Positions 41,533 through 51,501 are shown, counted from the first letter of the stretch. The stretch is DNA of 56,013 nucleotides from Armatimonadota bacterium (GCA_013178155.1 JABLXH010000028.1:1-56013); one strand, 5' to 3'. A program made the numbers and translations. Notes: generated by a model from the letters alone, not told the origin.

Positions 41533-42285
41533 TCACTGGCTGGTTGGACTCTGACAGACTATCGTGCCCACCGTCTCCCCGCACGCGGCGCGCACGATGC
41601 TGCCCGGGCTGTGGACGTTGAAAACCACTATCGGCAGGTCGTTATCCATGCTCAGCGAGATGGCTGTGGAGTCCATGACCTGCAGCCGGAGTTCCAGCGC
41701 CTCCAGGTATGTCAGTTGCGGGAGGTGGCGCGCGTCGGGGAATTGCCGGGGGTCCTTGTCGTAGACCCCGTCCACGTTTGTGGCCTTGAGGATGCACTCG
41801 GCGCCGATCTCGATGGCTCTCAGCACCGCTGCCGTGTCGGTGGTAAAGAACGGGTTACCCGTGCCGGCGGCGAAGATGACGATCCTGCCCTTCTCCAGGT
41901 GCCGGATGGCACGGCGACGGATGAACGGCTCGGCCACCTCCCGCATCTCGATGGCCGTCTGCACCCGGGTGTCGAGCCCCATGCCCTCCAGGGCATCCTG
42001 CAGGCACAGCGCGTTGATCACGGTGGCCACCATCCCGGCATAGTCGGCGGTGGCGCGGTCCATACCGTTCTCAGCCGCGCGTTTGCCGCGCCAGATGTTG
42101 CCGCCGCCGATAACGAGACCAAGCTCCACGCCGCTTTCAAAGGCGCCCTTGACGCCCTCGGCGACGATACGCACTCGGTCCCAGTCAATGGGTCCTCCCG
42201 CGCCACCCAGCGCCTCGCCGCTGATCTTCAGCAGCACACGCTGCCAGCGCCGCCGTCCCGACTCCTGAGACGGGCAGTCGCCCAC
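41533..42285 (-). CDS. pyrH: UMP kinase
   Basis: A 250-aa hexameric kinase that makes UDP from UMP with ATP. The N-terminal ATP site is [13 protein letters not shown], followed by [40 protein letters not shown] and [18 protein letters not shown]. The GTG start shares one base with the tsf stop codon (TAGTG), and GGGGAGGAG stands upstream. Translation is therefore coupled to tsf. UDP made here supplies nucleotide sugars for the wall and glycan operons. Confidence 0.97.
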   Translation of the reverse strand: MGDCPSQESGRRRWQRVLLKISGEALGGAGGPIDWDRVRIVAEGVKGAFESGVELGLVIGGGNIWRGKRAAENGMDRATADYAGMVATVINALCLQDALEGMGLDTRVQTAIEMREVAEPFIRRRAIRHLEKGRIVIFAAGTGNPFFTTDTAAVLRAIEIGAECILKATNVDGVYDKDPRQFPDARHLPQLTYLEALELRLQVMDSTAISLSMDNDLPIVVFNVHSPGSIVRAACGETVGTIVCQSPTSQ

Positions 42286-42884
42286 TATAGCTCCTCCCCT
42301 ACCTGGAAGCGAACGAACCGCCGCACCGCCACCTTCTCTCCAGTCTTGCCTACCACGTCCAGCAGCAGGTCATTGATGGTCATGCTATCATCACGAATGT
42401 ACTTCTGGTCCAGTAGGCAGTACTCCTCATAGAACTTCTTCAGGCGACCCTCTACCATCTTCTCCACAATATGGTCGGGCTTGCCCTCGGCCTTGGCCTG
42501 CGCCGTGAGCACTTCGCGCTCGCGGTCCATGGCATCGGCGGGCACTTCCTCCCGCGATACCCAGCGCGGTTGCATGGCCACGACCTGCATGGCCACGTTG
42601 TGGGCGAACTCGCGGAAGGCTTCGGTGCGCGCTACGAAGTCGGTCTCGCAGTTGACCTCCACCAGCACCCCCACCTGGTCCCCAGCGTGAATGTAGCTGG
42701 CGATGATCCCCTGCGAGGCCGTCTTGCCCTCGCGCTTGGTGGCCACGCTGATGCCCTTCTTGCGCAGGATGTCCACGGCTTCCTCAAAGTCGCCGTTGGC
42801 CTCGGCCAGCGCAGCCTTGCAGTCCATGAAACCAGCTCCGGTCTTCTCACGGAGCTTCTTGACGTCCTCGGCGGTGATTGCCAT
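42285..42884 (-). CDS. tsf: Elongation factor Ts (short form)
   Basis: A 199-aa nucleotide-exchange factor for EF-Tu. The N-terminal UBA-like module ([20 protein letters not shown]) and the core [20 protein letters not shown] are intact, and [14 protein letters not shown] ends the protein. Compared with the E. coli factor, it lacks the longer second-core and coiled-coil regions, as in cyanobacterial and thermophile short forms. AAGGAG lies eight bases before the ATG. A hairpin stands in the rpsB-tsf gap. Confidence 0.96.
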   Translation of the reverse strand: MAITAEDVKKLREKTGAGFMDCKAALAEANGDFEEAVDILRKKGISVATKREGKTASQGIIASYIHAGDQVGVLVEVNCETDFVARTEAFREFAHNVAMQVVAMQPRWVSREEVPADAMDREREVLTAQAKAEGKPDHIVEKMVEGRLKKFYEEYCLLDQKYIRDDSMTINDLLLDVVGKTGEKVAVRRFVRFQVGEEL

Positions 42885-42903
42885 CTGTGCTCTCCTTCGG
42901 GAA

Positions 42904-42923
42904 GGTCCCGGCAGGCCGGGACC
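42904..42923 (-). promoter_or_regulatory. Stem-loop in the rpsB-tsf intergenic gap
   Basis: GGTCCCGGC and GCCGGGACC are perfectly complementary with only two bases between, so a compact hairpin of about eight pairs should form. It may attenuate read-through from rpsB to tsf or stabilise the mRNA. There is no U-tract. Confidence 0.5.
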
Positions 42924-42973
42924 GGCTGTAGACGTGGTGACGCCCCGCCGGCGCTTTCCTGTCGCCTCAACGC

Positions 42974-43804
42974 TCAGTTGCCCGAATCGTCGAAAACCTC
43001 AATGAAGGCGTCCTCGGGACTGAGGTCCTCCTCGCTGGCAACTGCCACCTGGCGCTCTTCAGCGGCCACGGCGCTGGCGACTTCGGCCTCCGTCTGGGCG
43101 GCCTCCACCAGTGACTGCTGGTACAGGGCGCGCCCCTCCAGGACGGCGTCGGCCATCTTGCCGCTCAGCAAGCGAATGGCGCGAATGGCGTCATCGTTGC
43201 CCGGAATGATGTAGTCCACCATGTCCGGGTCGCAGTTGGTATCCACGATGCCGACCACGGGGATCTTGAGCTTGGCGGCCTCGGTGGCGGCAATATGCTC
43301 GCGCTTGAGGTCCACGATGAAGATGGCCTGGGGCAGCCGCCTCATGTTGCGGATGCCACCCAGGTAGTTGGCCAGCTTATCGCGCTCACGCTGGTTGTTG
43401 AGCGCTTCCTTCTTTGTCAGTCGGCTCCACTCACCGCTTGCCTCTGCCTGGTCCAGCTCGTCCAGGTACTTGACGCGCGATTCGATGGTCGTGAAGTTGG
43501 TGAGCATTCCGCCGAGCCAGCGGCGGTTGACATAGGGCATGCCACAGCGCTTTGCGGCGGCCTCGATCGCCTCCGCAGCCTGACGTTTGGTGCCGACGAA
43601 GAGCAGCTCTCCGCCAGCCGCAGCCACATCACGCACAAAATGGTAGGCGGCCTCGACGAGCTTGAGTGTCTGGTGGAGATCAATGATGTAGATGCCGTTG
43701 CGCTCGTGGTAGATGTACCGCTTCATCTTCGGGTTCCAACGGCGCGTCTGGTGCCCGAAGTGGACTCCTGCTTCCAGGAGTTCCTTCATGGTGATCAAGG
43801 CCAC
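42974..43804 (-). CDS. rpsB: 30S ribosomal protein S2
   Basis: A 276-aa ribosomal protein that binds the 30S head-body junction. Core patterns: [60 protein letters not shown] and [21 protein letters not shown] Glu/Ala-rich C-terminal tail of about 45 residues ([20 protein letters not shown]) is longer than in E. coli. The start is GTG at 43804, eight bases after GGAGG; a GTG three codons earlier would overlap that ribosome site. A consensus-like promoter lies about 255 bases upstream, leaving a long leader. Confidence 0.95.
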   Translation of the reverse strand: MALITMKELLEAGVHFGHQTRRWNPKMKRYIYHERNGIYIIDLHQTLKLVEAAYHFVRDVAAAGGELLFVGTKRQAAEAIEAAAKRCGMPYVNRRWLGGMLTNFTTIESRVKYLDELDQAEASGEWSRLTKKEALNNQRERDKLANYLGGIRNMRRLPQAIFIVDLKREHIAATEAAKLKIPVVGIVDTNCDPDMVDYIIPGNDDAIRAIRLLSGKMADAVLEGRALYQQSLVEAAQTEAEVASAVAAEERQVAVASEEDLSPEDAFIEVFDDSGN

Positions 43805-44215
43805 AATGGCCACCTCCTCAGCACGAGCTCACAGGGCGAGGGCGCAGAGACTACGGAGCTCGCACATCGCGGCGGGCGGATGACCAATCATCTCGCCCCG
43901 CCTGCGACGTTGCACGTCTGCCGCCCGCCTGGTGTCAGACGAGCGTAGAGTACCTCCGGGGGCAACACGCCCTTATACGCCCTCGCCGGCGTGATGCTGG
44001 AGGTTTCCTTGCCACCCGCGTTGTCGCACACCCTGGCCCCGACTGCGGCGCGGCAAAACACAATACCATATCGCCTGCGGGAGCGTCAACCAAACGCCAG
44101 CCGGCACGCCAGGCCCTTGTCCCCGTCGCCAGACCAGAGGAACCGCCGAAGCCGCCGGCGAAACTCCCTCTGCCATCGCGAACGAGCCGGTCAGCTCGCT
44201 GTGAGGTGAGCTCCG
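43805..44215. other. Non-coding divergent region with the rpsB leader
   Basis: These 411 bases separate rpsB (minus) from the LamG gene (plus). A promoter for rpsB is placed at 44060-44089. The part from about 44053 to 43805 would be the rpsB mRNA leader, long enough for an S2-type autoregulatory structure, though I could not define one. I see no credible small gene in either direction. The plus-strand gene has AGGTGAG just before its ATG. Confidence 0.5.
44060..44089 (-). promoter_or_regulatory. Sigma-70-type promoter for the rpsB operon
   Basis: On the minus strand TTGACG (44084-44089) and TATTGT (44060-44065) are 18 bases apart. The -35 matches five of six consensus positions. Transcription would begin near 44053. 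Confidence 0.55.
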
Positions 44216-47200
44216 ATGCTGCGCCCCAGCCGCAGTACCCAGTACGTCACGGCTGCCCGCACCGTCCTCGTGGTCGCCTGCCTTCTTACCCTTCTGACCA
44301 CGCCTGGAGTGCTGGCCCAGGAGCAGCATGAGGGACTGCTGGCCTGGTACCCCGCCGATGAGGGCACAGGGGAGGTCCTGCACGATGCGATCGGCGGCTA
44401 CCATGGCCGGATTCTCGGAGCCCGCTGGGTGCGAGAAGGCGAGGCTGTGGCCCTTGATTTCAATGGCCTGAACAGCTACGTGGACTGCGGCGATGCGGAG
44501 CCGCTGAGGCTGAAGGACGGGCCCCTGACCATCGCCCTGTGGGTGCGGATCAACACAGACCGGCAGCAGTACCTAATCACGCGCTACGGCTGGTCCCTGT
44601 ATCTCGCGGCCGGGGGCGTTCCCCACTTCGAGGCCCGTTCCGAAGACAACGCCTCCTGGCAGACACTGGCTGGCGACCGCGCGCTGCAGCTAGACCATTG
44701 GCACCACGTGGCGGGGGTGTATGACAAGGCGGCCGGCGAGTGGCGCCTCCTCCTTGACGGCCAGAGGATCGCGGCGGCGCCTCGTCATGAGGGTTTCGGT
44801 GGCCTTTACCGCAGCAAACTCGCTTTCGGGAGCTGGGCGTGGACGCAGACGCAGTTTCTCGACGGCCTGCTGGGCGACTTGCGCCTCTACGGCCGGGCTC
44901 TCGCCGACGAGGAGATCGCCGCGCTGTACAAGGCGGGCGAAACCCACTACATACGGGGCCTGCGCTCGCCGCCGCGGCTTCTGTCGCTTTGGCTACGGCC
45001 GATGCCGACGGTCGGCAAGCTGGTCGTGGACCTGGCCTTCCGCAACCTGGCCGAAGCGGTACCTGAGCCCGGAGCATTGGTGGAACTGGCTCCCGCGGAG
45101 GGACCACCTGTGCACACCGCGCGAGTCGCACGGCTGGACCACGAGGGACGCGGCTGGGTGGAGCTTCCCACGGGTGATTTGCGCCCGGGGCAGTACACGG
45201 TACGCGCCAGGCTCACCTCCCCGGATGAGCCCCTCCCGGACGTCGCCGACGCTGCTGCCGTCTGGACCAAGTCCGGCGGGAAACCATGGTGGCTCGCTCC
45301 CACACCGGGCCCCACGGAGGTCGTGCCCAGGCCCTGGCCCCCCCTTGCGGTCAGTGACTCAGGGGATACCCGGACGGTGGCCTGCTGGAACCGCCGATAC
45401 CTCTTCCGGGGAGCTCCTTTTCCTGTCGCTGTTGAGAGCGCGGGGGCAGCGCTGCTGGCGCGCCCCATCCGCCTGCGCCTGCGCACTGACCGCGGCACGG
45501 GGGTCTGGGTGGCCGGTGGGCTGCGGGTCAAGGAGCAAAGTCCCTCCCACGTCGTCCTCGAGACACAGGCGCGGGGGGCCGGTCTGGCGCTGACCGGACG
45601 GACGACAGTCGAGTACGACGGGATGGTCCGCGTGGACTGGCGGATCACGCCGCAGGAGGCTCGGGAGCTACAGGAGCTGGTGTGTGAAATACCTCTGCGC
45701 GCCGACATCGCCAGGTACTGGTACTACTACCCCGACCGATCGAGAAGCTGGGAAGACCACCGACCGGGCAGTCTGCCGGCGGACGCAGTGAGGATACCCT
45801 TCAACCCCACGATCTGGCTCGGCGACGAGACTCGTGGACTGCAGTGGTTCACGGAGCACGACGCCGACTGGCTACCGGCCGACCGCGAGGGAGCCGTCAC
45901 GGTGACCCGCGATGGGGATGCAGTGCTGCTGAAGCTCCATCTGATCGGGCGCCCGGTGGCGCTGGATCCGGCCAGCGCTGCCACGTCTCCGGGAGGACAG
46001 GCTGCAGTCGGCTCATTGGCCTACACGTTCGGTTTCCAGGCCACCCCGGTGAAGCCCGTCACCCGTGATGCCTGGGACCTGCGCTCCTCCACGCTCTACA
46101 CGTCCGTCTACTCGGTTGCCGAACCTGGACCCGACGGCACCTGCGGCCTGGACCGGATAGCGGCGGCCGGCGTCAAGACACTGTCACTGATGGACTGGAC
46201 CAACATCCTTTGCTACAACCAGCCCACGGAACCCGATAAGCTGCGGCACTTCGTGCAGGAGTGCCACAAGCGCGGGATACAGGTGCTGGTCTACTTTGGG
46301 TTCCAAATCTCCGATGCGGCTCCGGAGTTCGCCGAATGGATGGACCAGGTGGCCAACTGGTACGAGCCGCGGCGGTACTCCTACGATTCTGGCCTGGATA
46401 ACTACCCACCCAAGCCGACGCAGACGGTCTACCGCGTGTGCTACCAGAGCGCCTGGGCGGACTTCGTCGTGGCCGGGGCGGCGCGGTGCATGGACGAGTT
46501 TGGGGTGGACGGTGTCTACCTGGACGGGACGGGCTGTCCGCTACCCTGCTACAACCCCTACCACGGCTGCGGCCCGGTAGCCGGGGACGGCACTGCGCAC
46601 CCCCGGACGACATTCTTTGCCACGCGCCGGATGATGCAGCGGCTGTACGCGGAGATCATGTCCCGCAACCCCAACGGGCAGATCAACCTGCACAACTCGT
46701 CCTTCATGACCATGCCCAGCATGGCCTTTGCTACGAGCTGTTGGGACGGCGAGCAGCTTTCCACCACGCCAGACCGGCCAATGCCGGAACGCATGCCGCT
46801 GGATTACTTCCGCACCGAGTTCATGGGTCACCAGTGGGGGGTGGCGCAAGAGTTCCTGGACTACGTTCTCCCCTACCCCTTTGCCACCGAGTGGGGCTTG
46901 ACGCTACTGCATGACGTGCCCATCCGGCCCTACATGTACGAGGAGCAGTATGACCTGACCTCGAGGCTCTGGCGCCTGATGGACGAGTTTGGGCGCAGAC
47001 AGGCGCAGTGGCTGCCCTACTGGTCGAACACTGACGCCGTCTCTGTCGAGCCGCGGGGGGCCTATGCCAGCCTCTACCGCCATCCTCGCAACGGCGTCCT
47101 GGTAGTCGTGATGAACTACACCACCCAGGCGGCGGCAGTTCGCGCGAGCTTGCAGACGGCCCGACTGGGCCTGCCCGCGGACGCGCAGGCCCGTGACGGC

Positions 47201-47287
47201 CTGACCGGGGAACTGTGGCCCATCCAGGAGGGCCGGCTTGAGCTTCCGCTGGAGCCGCTGGGCTGGAAGGCCATCTGGGTGCGCTGA
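44216..47287 (+). CDS. Secreted LamG-domain protein with glycoside-hydrolase-like C-terminus (DUF6067-like)
   Basis: A 1023-aa protein with a signal peptide (TVLVVACLLTLLTTPGVLAQ). Residues 39-240 are a LamG/concanavalin-type domain (LLAWYPADEGTGEVLHDAIG, LTIALWVRIN, HWHHVAGVYD, LLGDLRLYGRAL). A beta-sandwich middle part contains GLQWFTEHDADWLPADREGA, typical of DUF6067/GH123-type proteins. A TIM-barrel-like end has WMDQVANWYEPRRYSYDSG and VDGVYLDGTGCPLPCYNPYH, then NSSFMTMPSMAFATSCWDGE. Candidate acidic residues lie in VDGVYLD and CWDGE. The ATG has AGGTGAG seven bases upstream. It probably binds and cleaves an external glycan. Family call moderate. Confidence 0.75.
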   Translation: MLRPSRSTQYVTAARTVLVVACLLTLLTTPGVLAQEQHEGLLAWYPADEGTGEVLHDAIGGYHGRILGARWVREGEAVALDFNGLNSYVDCGDAEPLRLKDGPLTIALWVRINTDRQQYLITRYGWSLYLAAGGVPHFEARSEDNASWQTLAGDRALQLDHWHHVAGVYDKAAGEWRLLLDGQRIAAAPRHEGFGGLYRSKLAFGSWAWTQTQFLDGLLGDLRLYGRALADEEIAALYKAGETHYIRGLRSPPRLLSLWLRPMPTVGKLVVDLAFRNLAEAVPEPGALVELAPAEGPPVHTARVARLDHEGRGWVELPTGDLRPGQYTVRARLTSPDEPLPDVADAAAVWTKSGGKPWWLAPTPGPTEVVPRPWPPLAVSDSGDTRTVACWNRRYLFRGAPFPVAVESAGAALLARPIRLRLRTDRGTGVWVAGGLRVKEQSPSHVVLETQARGAGLALTGRTTVEYDGMVRVDWRITPQEARELQELVCEIPLRADIARYWYYYPDRSRSWEDHRPGSLPADAVRIPFNPTIWLGDETRGLQWFTEHDADWLPADREGAVTVTRDGDAVLLKLHLIGRPVALDPASAATSPGGQAAVGSLAYTFGFQATPVKPVTRDAWDLRSSTLYTSVYSVAEPGPDGTCGLDRIAAAGVKTLSLMDWTNILCYNQPTEPDKLRHFVQECHKRGIQVLVYFGFQISDAAPEFAEWMDQVANWYEPRRYSYDSGLDNYPPKPTQTVYRVCYQSAWADFVVAGAARCMDEFGVDGVYLDGTGCPLPCYNPYHGCGPVAGDGTAHPRTTFFATRRMMQRLYAEIMSRNPNGQINLHNSSFMTMPSMAFATSCWDGEQLSTTPDRPMPERMPLDYFRTEFMGHQWGVAQEFLDYVLPYPFATEWGLTLLHDVPIRPYMYEEQYDLTSRLWRLMDEFGRRQAQWLPYWSNTDAVSVEPRGAYASLYRHPRNGVLVVVMNYTTQAAAVRASLQTARLGLPADAQARDGLTGELWPIQEGRLELPLEPLGWKAIWVR

Positions 47288-47299
47288 GACCGCAACAAC

Positions 47300-47328
47300 G
47301 CTGCCGACCCCCGGAGGAGGTCGGCAGC
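47300..47328. terminator. Bidirectional-type stem-loop between convergent genes
   Basis: A 10-bp perfect inverted repeat, GCTGCCGACC and GGTCGGCAGC, with a 9-base loop lies 12 bases after the LamG gene stop and 26 bases from the convergent discoidin-like gene. No U-tract is present on either side. Confidence 0.6.
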
Positions 47329-47354
47329 GAACAGTAAGCCTCAGGCGGGTCCAC

Positions 47355-48110
47355 TCACTGGCTGGCAGGGGGCGCAGTGTCCGTGGTATCGCCCTCGGGC
47401 GCTGGCTGCACCTCGGGGAAGAGCGGCTGGTTCAGGGTCACGCTGTCACGGTAGCGCTTCAGGTCGCGCAGCAGATTCTCCAGCCGGATGATGAGCTGAT
47501 CCAGAACCTGCTCCCCGGCGATGGCCTCGTAACATTCCACCTCACCCAGTTCCACAAAGCGGTCGGAGCCCCAGTTCGAGGTGATGACCAGTCTGAGGTA
47601 GCGGGCCTCCACCGGCAGGAAATCAAAGGTCTGGCGCAGAGGCTTGTTCAGCAGCCGTCCGCTCTTCACCAGGGCCCAGGGGCCGTCCTTGGTGGTCGTC
47701 GAGACGTACAGCTCGAAGTCTCGGGCCCCACGGCCGATCACGGGCGGGTCTACTGTGGTTGGGTCCAGCACCAACCGCGTGATGAGACGCGTTTTCTCGT
47801 CGCGGAAAGCAAAGATTATCCACGCCGGGTCGCCCTGCTTGGGCGGAACGTTGGACGACCATCCGTGGGAGTCTTCGGGACGATAGGTGCCCGTAACGTA
47901 CTTGCCATCAATGAGGTTGGCTGCCTGCCACTGGGGCACCGGCCGCTTGTTCTCATCGAGCATCTCACTGGAGTAAGCGATGATGCGGCCGCCGTTGGCG
48001 GCCAGAAGGATGTTGGTGGTACCGGCGGCAAAGCCGGGATCGTCGCGCTGGGCTAGCGCGAAGGGGCATAGCAGGGCCACCGCTCCTACTGTGGGTAGCC
48101 AAAACCGCAT
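47355..48110 (-). CDS. Secreted discoidin (F5/8 type C)-like protein
   Basis: A 251-aa protein with a signal peptide (FWLPTVGAVALLCPFALAQ). Residues 33-190 look like a galactose-binding/discoidin sandwich: AANLIDGKYVTGTYRPEDSH, AWIIFAFRDEKTRLITRLVL, and VEARYLRLVITSNWGSDRFV. A helix with heptad spacing follows (LDQLIIRLENLLRDLKRYRD), then a Pro/Asp-rich tail. It likely binds carbohydrate outside the cell. The ATG has GAGGAG seven bases upstream. It follows the PASTA kinase gene by 75 bases on the same strand, so co-transcription is possible. Confidence 0.78.
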   Translation of the reverse strand: MRFWLPTVGAVALLCPFALAQRDDPGFAAGTTNILLAANGGRIIAYSSEMLDENKRPVPQWQAANLIDGKYVTGTYRPEDSHGWSSNVPPKQGDPAWIIFAFRDEKTRLITRLVLDPTTVDPPVIGRGARDFELYVSTTTKDGPWALVKSGRLLNKPLRQTFDFLPVEARYLRLVITSNWGSDRFVELGEVECYEAIAGEQVLDQLIIRLENLLRDLKRYRDSVTLNQPLFPEVQPAPEGDTTDTAPPASQ

Positions 48111-48185
48111 GGGCGATCTCCTCTCTTGCGGCCCGTCAAGGCCCCCCCGGCCTGACAGGCGGAAGGAGCCAGTCTGTACACGACG

Positions 48186-50030
48186 TCAACGTTCCGTGGG
48201 ACTCTCCGGGGCCGGGGCAGGCGCCGAAAAGACGCTACGGTCGTTGTGCAGCACCTCGATGGTGGCATTGCCTACCACCTTCAGGGGGAACTCCCTTGAT
48301 GCCCCCGCATCCATCGTGGCAGCCACGACCTCGCGCCCAGTGTCATCGTTCTTGACGATCTGGATCCGCTGCCCCATCTCCGTCCCCATGGCGGAGATCT
48401 TCACGATCAGCCGCCGTTCGCCTGGCCTGTCGCTACTGAAGGTTTCGTCGGGCACGATGTCCACTACCGGGTTCTCGGCCACCGCCTCGTCCCCCCCGTT
48501 CGCCGGCGTGACCGGTTCAGGCTTGGTCGGCTCCGGCCCCTTGCTCACTGTCAGGTCAACGGGTGTGCCCAACTCGGCCATGAGTCCCGGTCCGGGGACC
48601 TGTTTGACGACCAGCCCCGCCGGAACGCTCTCGTGATAGATCTGCTCCACAGTGCCAACGTGCAGGCCCTCTTTCTCGAGCCGTTCCGTAGCCTCGGCAA
48701 CCGAGCGCTGCGTGACGTTGGGCACGGTGGCCGTCTGCTTGCCGCGGCTGATCGTCAGGTCCACCGCCGACCCCGGCTCAACCATTTCCCCGATGCCCGG
48801 CACCTGGTCTACCACCGTGCCCTCGGGAGCCGTGTCCACCTCGACATACGTGATCCGGCCACGTTTCAGACCGGCCTTGGCCAGCTCCTCCTCCGCGCGC
48901 GCCTGAGTCAGTCCTTTGACCGGCGGAACGGCGACTTGTCGCGGTGCCTGACCGGGGTAGAAGGCCTGTTTGACCAGGAAAGCGACCCCAATCAGGGCCG
49001 CAAGGGCCACCACGATCGCCAGTGCCGTCATGGCGGCAACACTGGCAGGGGCCCGCTCCGGCGCCCGCGTCGGCGCACCCACCACAGGACCGGGCACCAC
49101 AGGCGACGGCCGCGGGACTGTCGCAGGAGCCCCCACGGGCACCTGGGCCGGGCTGAGCGGCAGGGTAGCTTCCTCGGACGGCACGCCCAGCACACCGGTG
49201 CGGTCCAGTTCCACCCCATCGGCCAGCTTCTCCAGATCGGTCAGCAACTCGTCAGCCGTGCGGTACCGGCGCGTGGTCTCACGCGCCATGGCCTTGTTGA
49301 TGACGAACTCCGCCGACGGCGTGATAGCCGGATTGAGAGCTCGCAATGATGGCGGCCGCTCGCGCACATGCTTGGCCGCGATCTCGGCAGCGGTCGCGCC
49401 CGTAAAGGGCACGCGCCCGGTCACGCACTCAAACATTACCACGCCCAGGGAGTAGATGTCCGACTGTGCCGTCGCTGGCCCACCCTGAGCCTGCTCCGGT
49501 GAGATGTAGTAAGCACTGCCCAACACCTGCCCATCCTCGGTCAGCCCGTGCTCACCGGCAGCGGCGGCAATGCCAAAGTCAGAGAGCTTCACGCGCCCAT
49601 CGTCAGTGAAGAGTATGTTGTGGGGCTTGACATCCCGATGCACCAGGCCCTGGCGATGGGCGTAGGCCAAGGCTCGCGCGGCCTGGATGCTGACCTCCAG
49701 TACCTTCCGCAATGGCAGGGGTGCATACTCGCGAATGATACGCTTGAGGTCTGGCTCAGGCAGATACTCCATCACGATGTAGTAGATGTCGCCATCTACC
49801 CCAGTGTCGAAGAGCTGAACGATGTTGGGGTGATTCAGCTTGGCGGCAGCGTGGGCTTCACGACGGAAGCGCAACACAGCGTCCGGGTTCTCCGCCATCT
49901 CCGGGCGAAGAATCTTGACCGCGACGTCTCGTTCCAGCGTGATGTCAAGCCCCCTGTAGACGGTGGCCAGTCCACCCTCGCCGATGCGGCTATCCAGGCG
50001 ATAGCGCCCGGCGATCAGTGAGCCTTCCAT
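48186..50030 (-). CDS. Membrane Ser/Thr protein kinase with two PASTA domains (PknB/PrkC-like)
   Basis: A 614-aa Hanks-type kinase. The kinase domain (residues 8-270) has the glycine loop RIGEGGLATVYRG, Lys39, HRDVKPHN with Asp133, and DFG at 151-153. A Pro/Val-rich linker precedes one membrane helix (332-353). Outside are two PASTA repeats (366-430 and 434-498) that bind muropeptides, and a further beta-rich domain (515-603) I do not recognise. Comparable kinases control wall synthesis and division. The ATG is chosen where the kinase domain begins (MEGSLIAGRYRL); the longer upstream reading overlaps the PBP gene. Regulation: probably through the FHA proteins of the same cluster. Confidence 0.93.
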   Translation of the reverse strand: MEGSLIAGRYRLDSRIGEGGLATVYRGLDITLERDVAVKILRPEMAENPDAVLRFRREAHAAAKLNHPNIVQLFDTGVDGDIYYIVMEYLPEPDLKRIIREYAPLPLRKVLEVSIQAARALAYAHRQGLVHRDVKPHNILFTDDGRVKLSDFGIAAAAGEHGLTEDGQVLGSAYYISPEQAQGGPATAQSDIYSLGVVMFECVTGRVPFTGATAAEIAAKHVRERPPSLRALNPAITPSAEFVINKAMARETTRRYRTADELLTDLEKLADGVELDRTGVLGVPSEEATLPLSPAQVPVGAPATVPRPSPVVPGPVVGAPTRAPERAPASVAAMTALAIVVALAALIGVAFLVKQAFYPGQAPRQVAVPPVKGLTQARAEEELAKAGLKRGRITYVEVDTAPEGTVVDQVPGIGEMVEPGSAVDLTISRGKQTATVPNVTQRSVAEATERLEKEGLHVGTVEQIYHESVPAGLVVKQVPGPGLMAELGTPVDLTVSKGPEPTKPEPVTPANGGDEAVAENPVVDIVPDETFSSDRPGERRLIVKISAMGTEMGQRIQIVKNDDTGREVVAATMDAGASREFPLKVVGNATIEVLHNDRSVFSAPAPAPESPTER

Positions 50031-50100
50031 GCAAGCTTTCACCACCTTCGCATACGGCAGACCAACCACCGCAGATGCTCGCGCTACCGCTGGGACGCTG

Positions 50101-51501
50101 CTAACGCGACTGCTCCAGCAGCGTTGCCAGCACTCGCCGCGCAATGGGGAGTGCCATCTCGCTGCCGGAGCCGGCGTGCTCAACAATCACCGTTACCACG
50201 TAACGGGGAGCATCGGCCGGTGCGAAACACGTGAACCACGCGTGAGGCTCTTTGCCGCGAACCTCCGCTGAGCCCGTCTTGGCAGCCACTTTGGTCCACG
50301 ACATGCCCATGCCCCGCCCTGTTCCTCTTTCCACCACTTGCTCCATCATACCTGCCAAGGTGGCGGCCGTCGCTGGCGACACAGCCTGTCCCAGGGCTTT
50401 GGCCTGTCCGCGAGCGACCACCACGCCTTCGGGGCTCTTGACGGCCTCCACGAGGTAGGGCTGCAGGACCTGTCCACGGTTGGCGATGGCAGCCGTCAGT
50501 CGGGCCACCTGCAGGGGCGAGAGCATTGTTGCCCCCTGACCGAAACCGGCTTCGGCCAGTGCCACCTTGCCCTTGAAGCCGCGGAAATCATACATGCGCC
50601 CGGCGGCGCTGGGCAGAGCCAGGTCTGCCTGGTCCAGCAGGTGGAACCGCTTGCCGTAACTGATGAAGTTCTCGATGCCGATCTGCGCCGCCAGTTTGGC
50701 AAAGACCACATTGCACGAATCGTAGAAGGCCTCGTTGAGGTCAAGGGTGCCATGCCCCGCCGGGCGGCGACAGACGACCGTGGCGTTGTTGACCCGCTCG
50801 CGACCCCGGCAGGTGAACTCTGTCCGGGGGTTCACCAGGCCCAGGTCAAGGGCGACGGCGGCAGTGAAGACCTTGAACACCGACCCCGGAGCATACAACC
50901 CTTGCAGGGCTCGGTTCAGTTCCGGCGACTGGGGGTCCAGCCGGAACAGCTCGTACTCATCGGTGGTGGAGGTGACCAAAGCGGGGTCATAGGCAGGAGC
51001 GCTGACCAGGGCCAGCACCGCCCCTGTGGTCGGGTCCAGAGCCACCACCGCGCCCCGCTTGCCTTCCAGCTCCTCGGTAGCCACCTTCTGCGCGGCCGCG
51101 TTGATCGTGAGCACGATGTCGTTGCCCTGGGGCTGTCCGCGCAGCAAGTCCCGCCAGGGGTTGGCGTAGACACCCTGGCCGAACAGGGCGTCACTGAGGC
51201 CCTTCTGCAGCCCACTCTGGGCGTTGTAGCCGGTCAGGTGGCAGAAATCGCGCCCCTGGGGATAGACCGCCGTCCAGCCCTTCTCCCCACGTTGGCGATC
51301 AAGAACGAGCTGGTTGTCCACAGTGTACGCCCGGCCGGGCTTGATCCTCTGCAAACGCAATCGTTGCCGCTGATTGTTCGGATCGGCGGCCAGACGGGGA
51401 GCCATGAGCACCTGCCAGTAGGTGAGCACCAGGAACAGCAGGCCGAAGCCAGCCAAAATGAGCGCCAGTAGGCGACGAATCTGGGGGGCATACTCAGTCA
51501 T
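50101..51501 (-). CDS. Class B penicillin-binding protein (PbpA/FtsI-like)
   Basis: A 466-aa transpeptidase with one N-terminal membrane helix (LLALILAGFGLLFLVLTYWQ). The three active-site motifs are intact: SVFK with Ser207 and Lys210, SCN at 262-264, and KTGSAE at 408-413. It lacks a large pedestal domain, as expected for short PbpA-type proteins that work with RodA/FtsW. It lies between the kinase and the FtsW/RodA gene, the usual order in actinobacterial division and elongation clusters. The ATG has no clear ribosome site. Substrate is peptidoglycan peptide stems. Confidence 0.95.
   Translation of the reverse strand: MTEYAPQIRRLLALILAGFGLLFLVLTYWQVLMAPRLAADPNNQRQRLRLQRIKPGRAYTVDNQLVLDRQRGEKGWTAVYPQGRDFCHLTGYNAQSGLQKGLSDALFGQGVYANPWRDLLRGQPQGNDIVLTINAAAQKVATEELEGKRGAVVALDPTTGAVLALVSAPAYDPALVTSTTDEYELFRLDPQSPELNRALQGLYAPGSVFKVFTAAVALDLGLVNPRTEFTCRGRERVNNATVVCRRPAGHGTLDLNEAFYDSCNVVFAKLAAQIGIENFISYGKRFHLLDQADLALPSAAGRMYDFRGFKGKVALAEAGFGQGATMLSPLQVARLTAAIANRGQVLQPYLVEAVKSPEGVVVARGQAKALGQAVSPATAATLAGMMEQVVERGTGRGMGMSWTKVAAKTGSAEVRGKEPHAWFTCFAPADAPRYVVTVIVEHAGSGSEMALPIARRVLATLLEQSR

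Noticed and set aside
43973-44404. Open frame opposite the LamG gene start
   Set aside because: It is low complexity, lacks a ribosome site and covers the rpsB promoter; treated as a shadow.
48111-48185. Rho-independent terminator after the PASTA kinase gene
   Set aside because: The GTCAAGGCC/GGCCTGAC match is imperfect and there is no U-tract.
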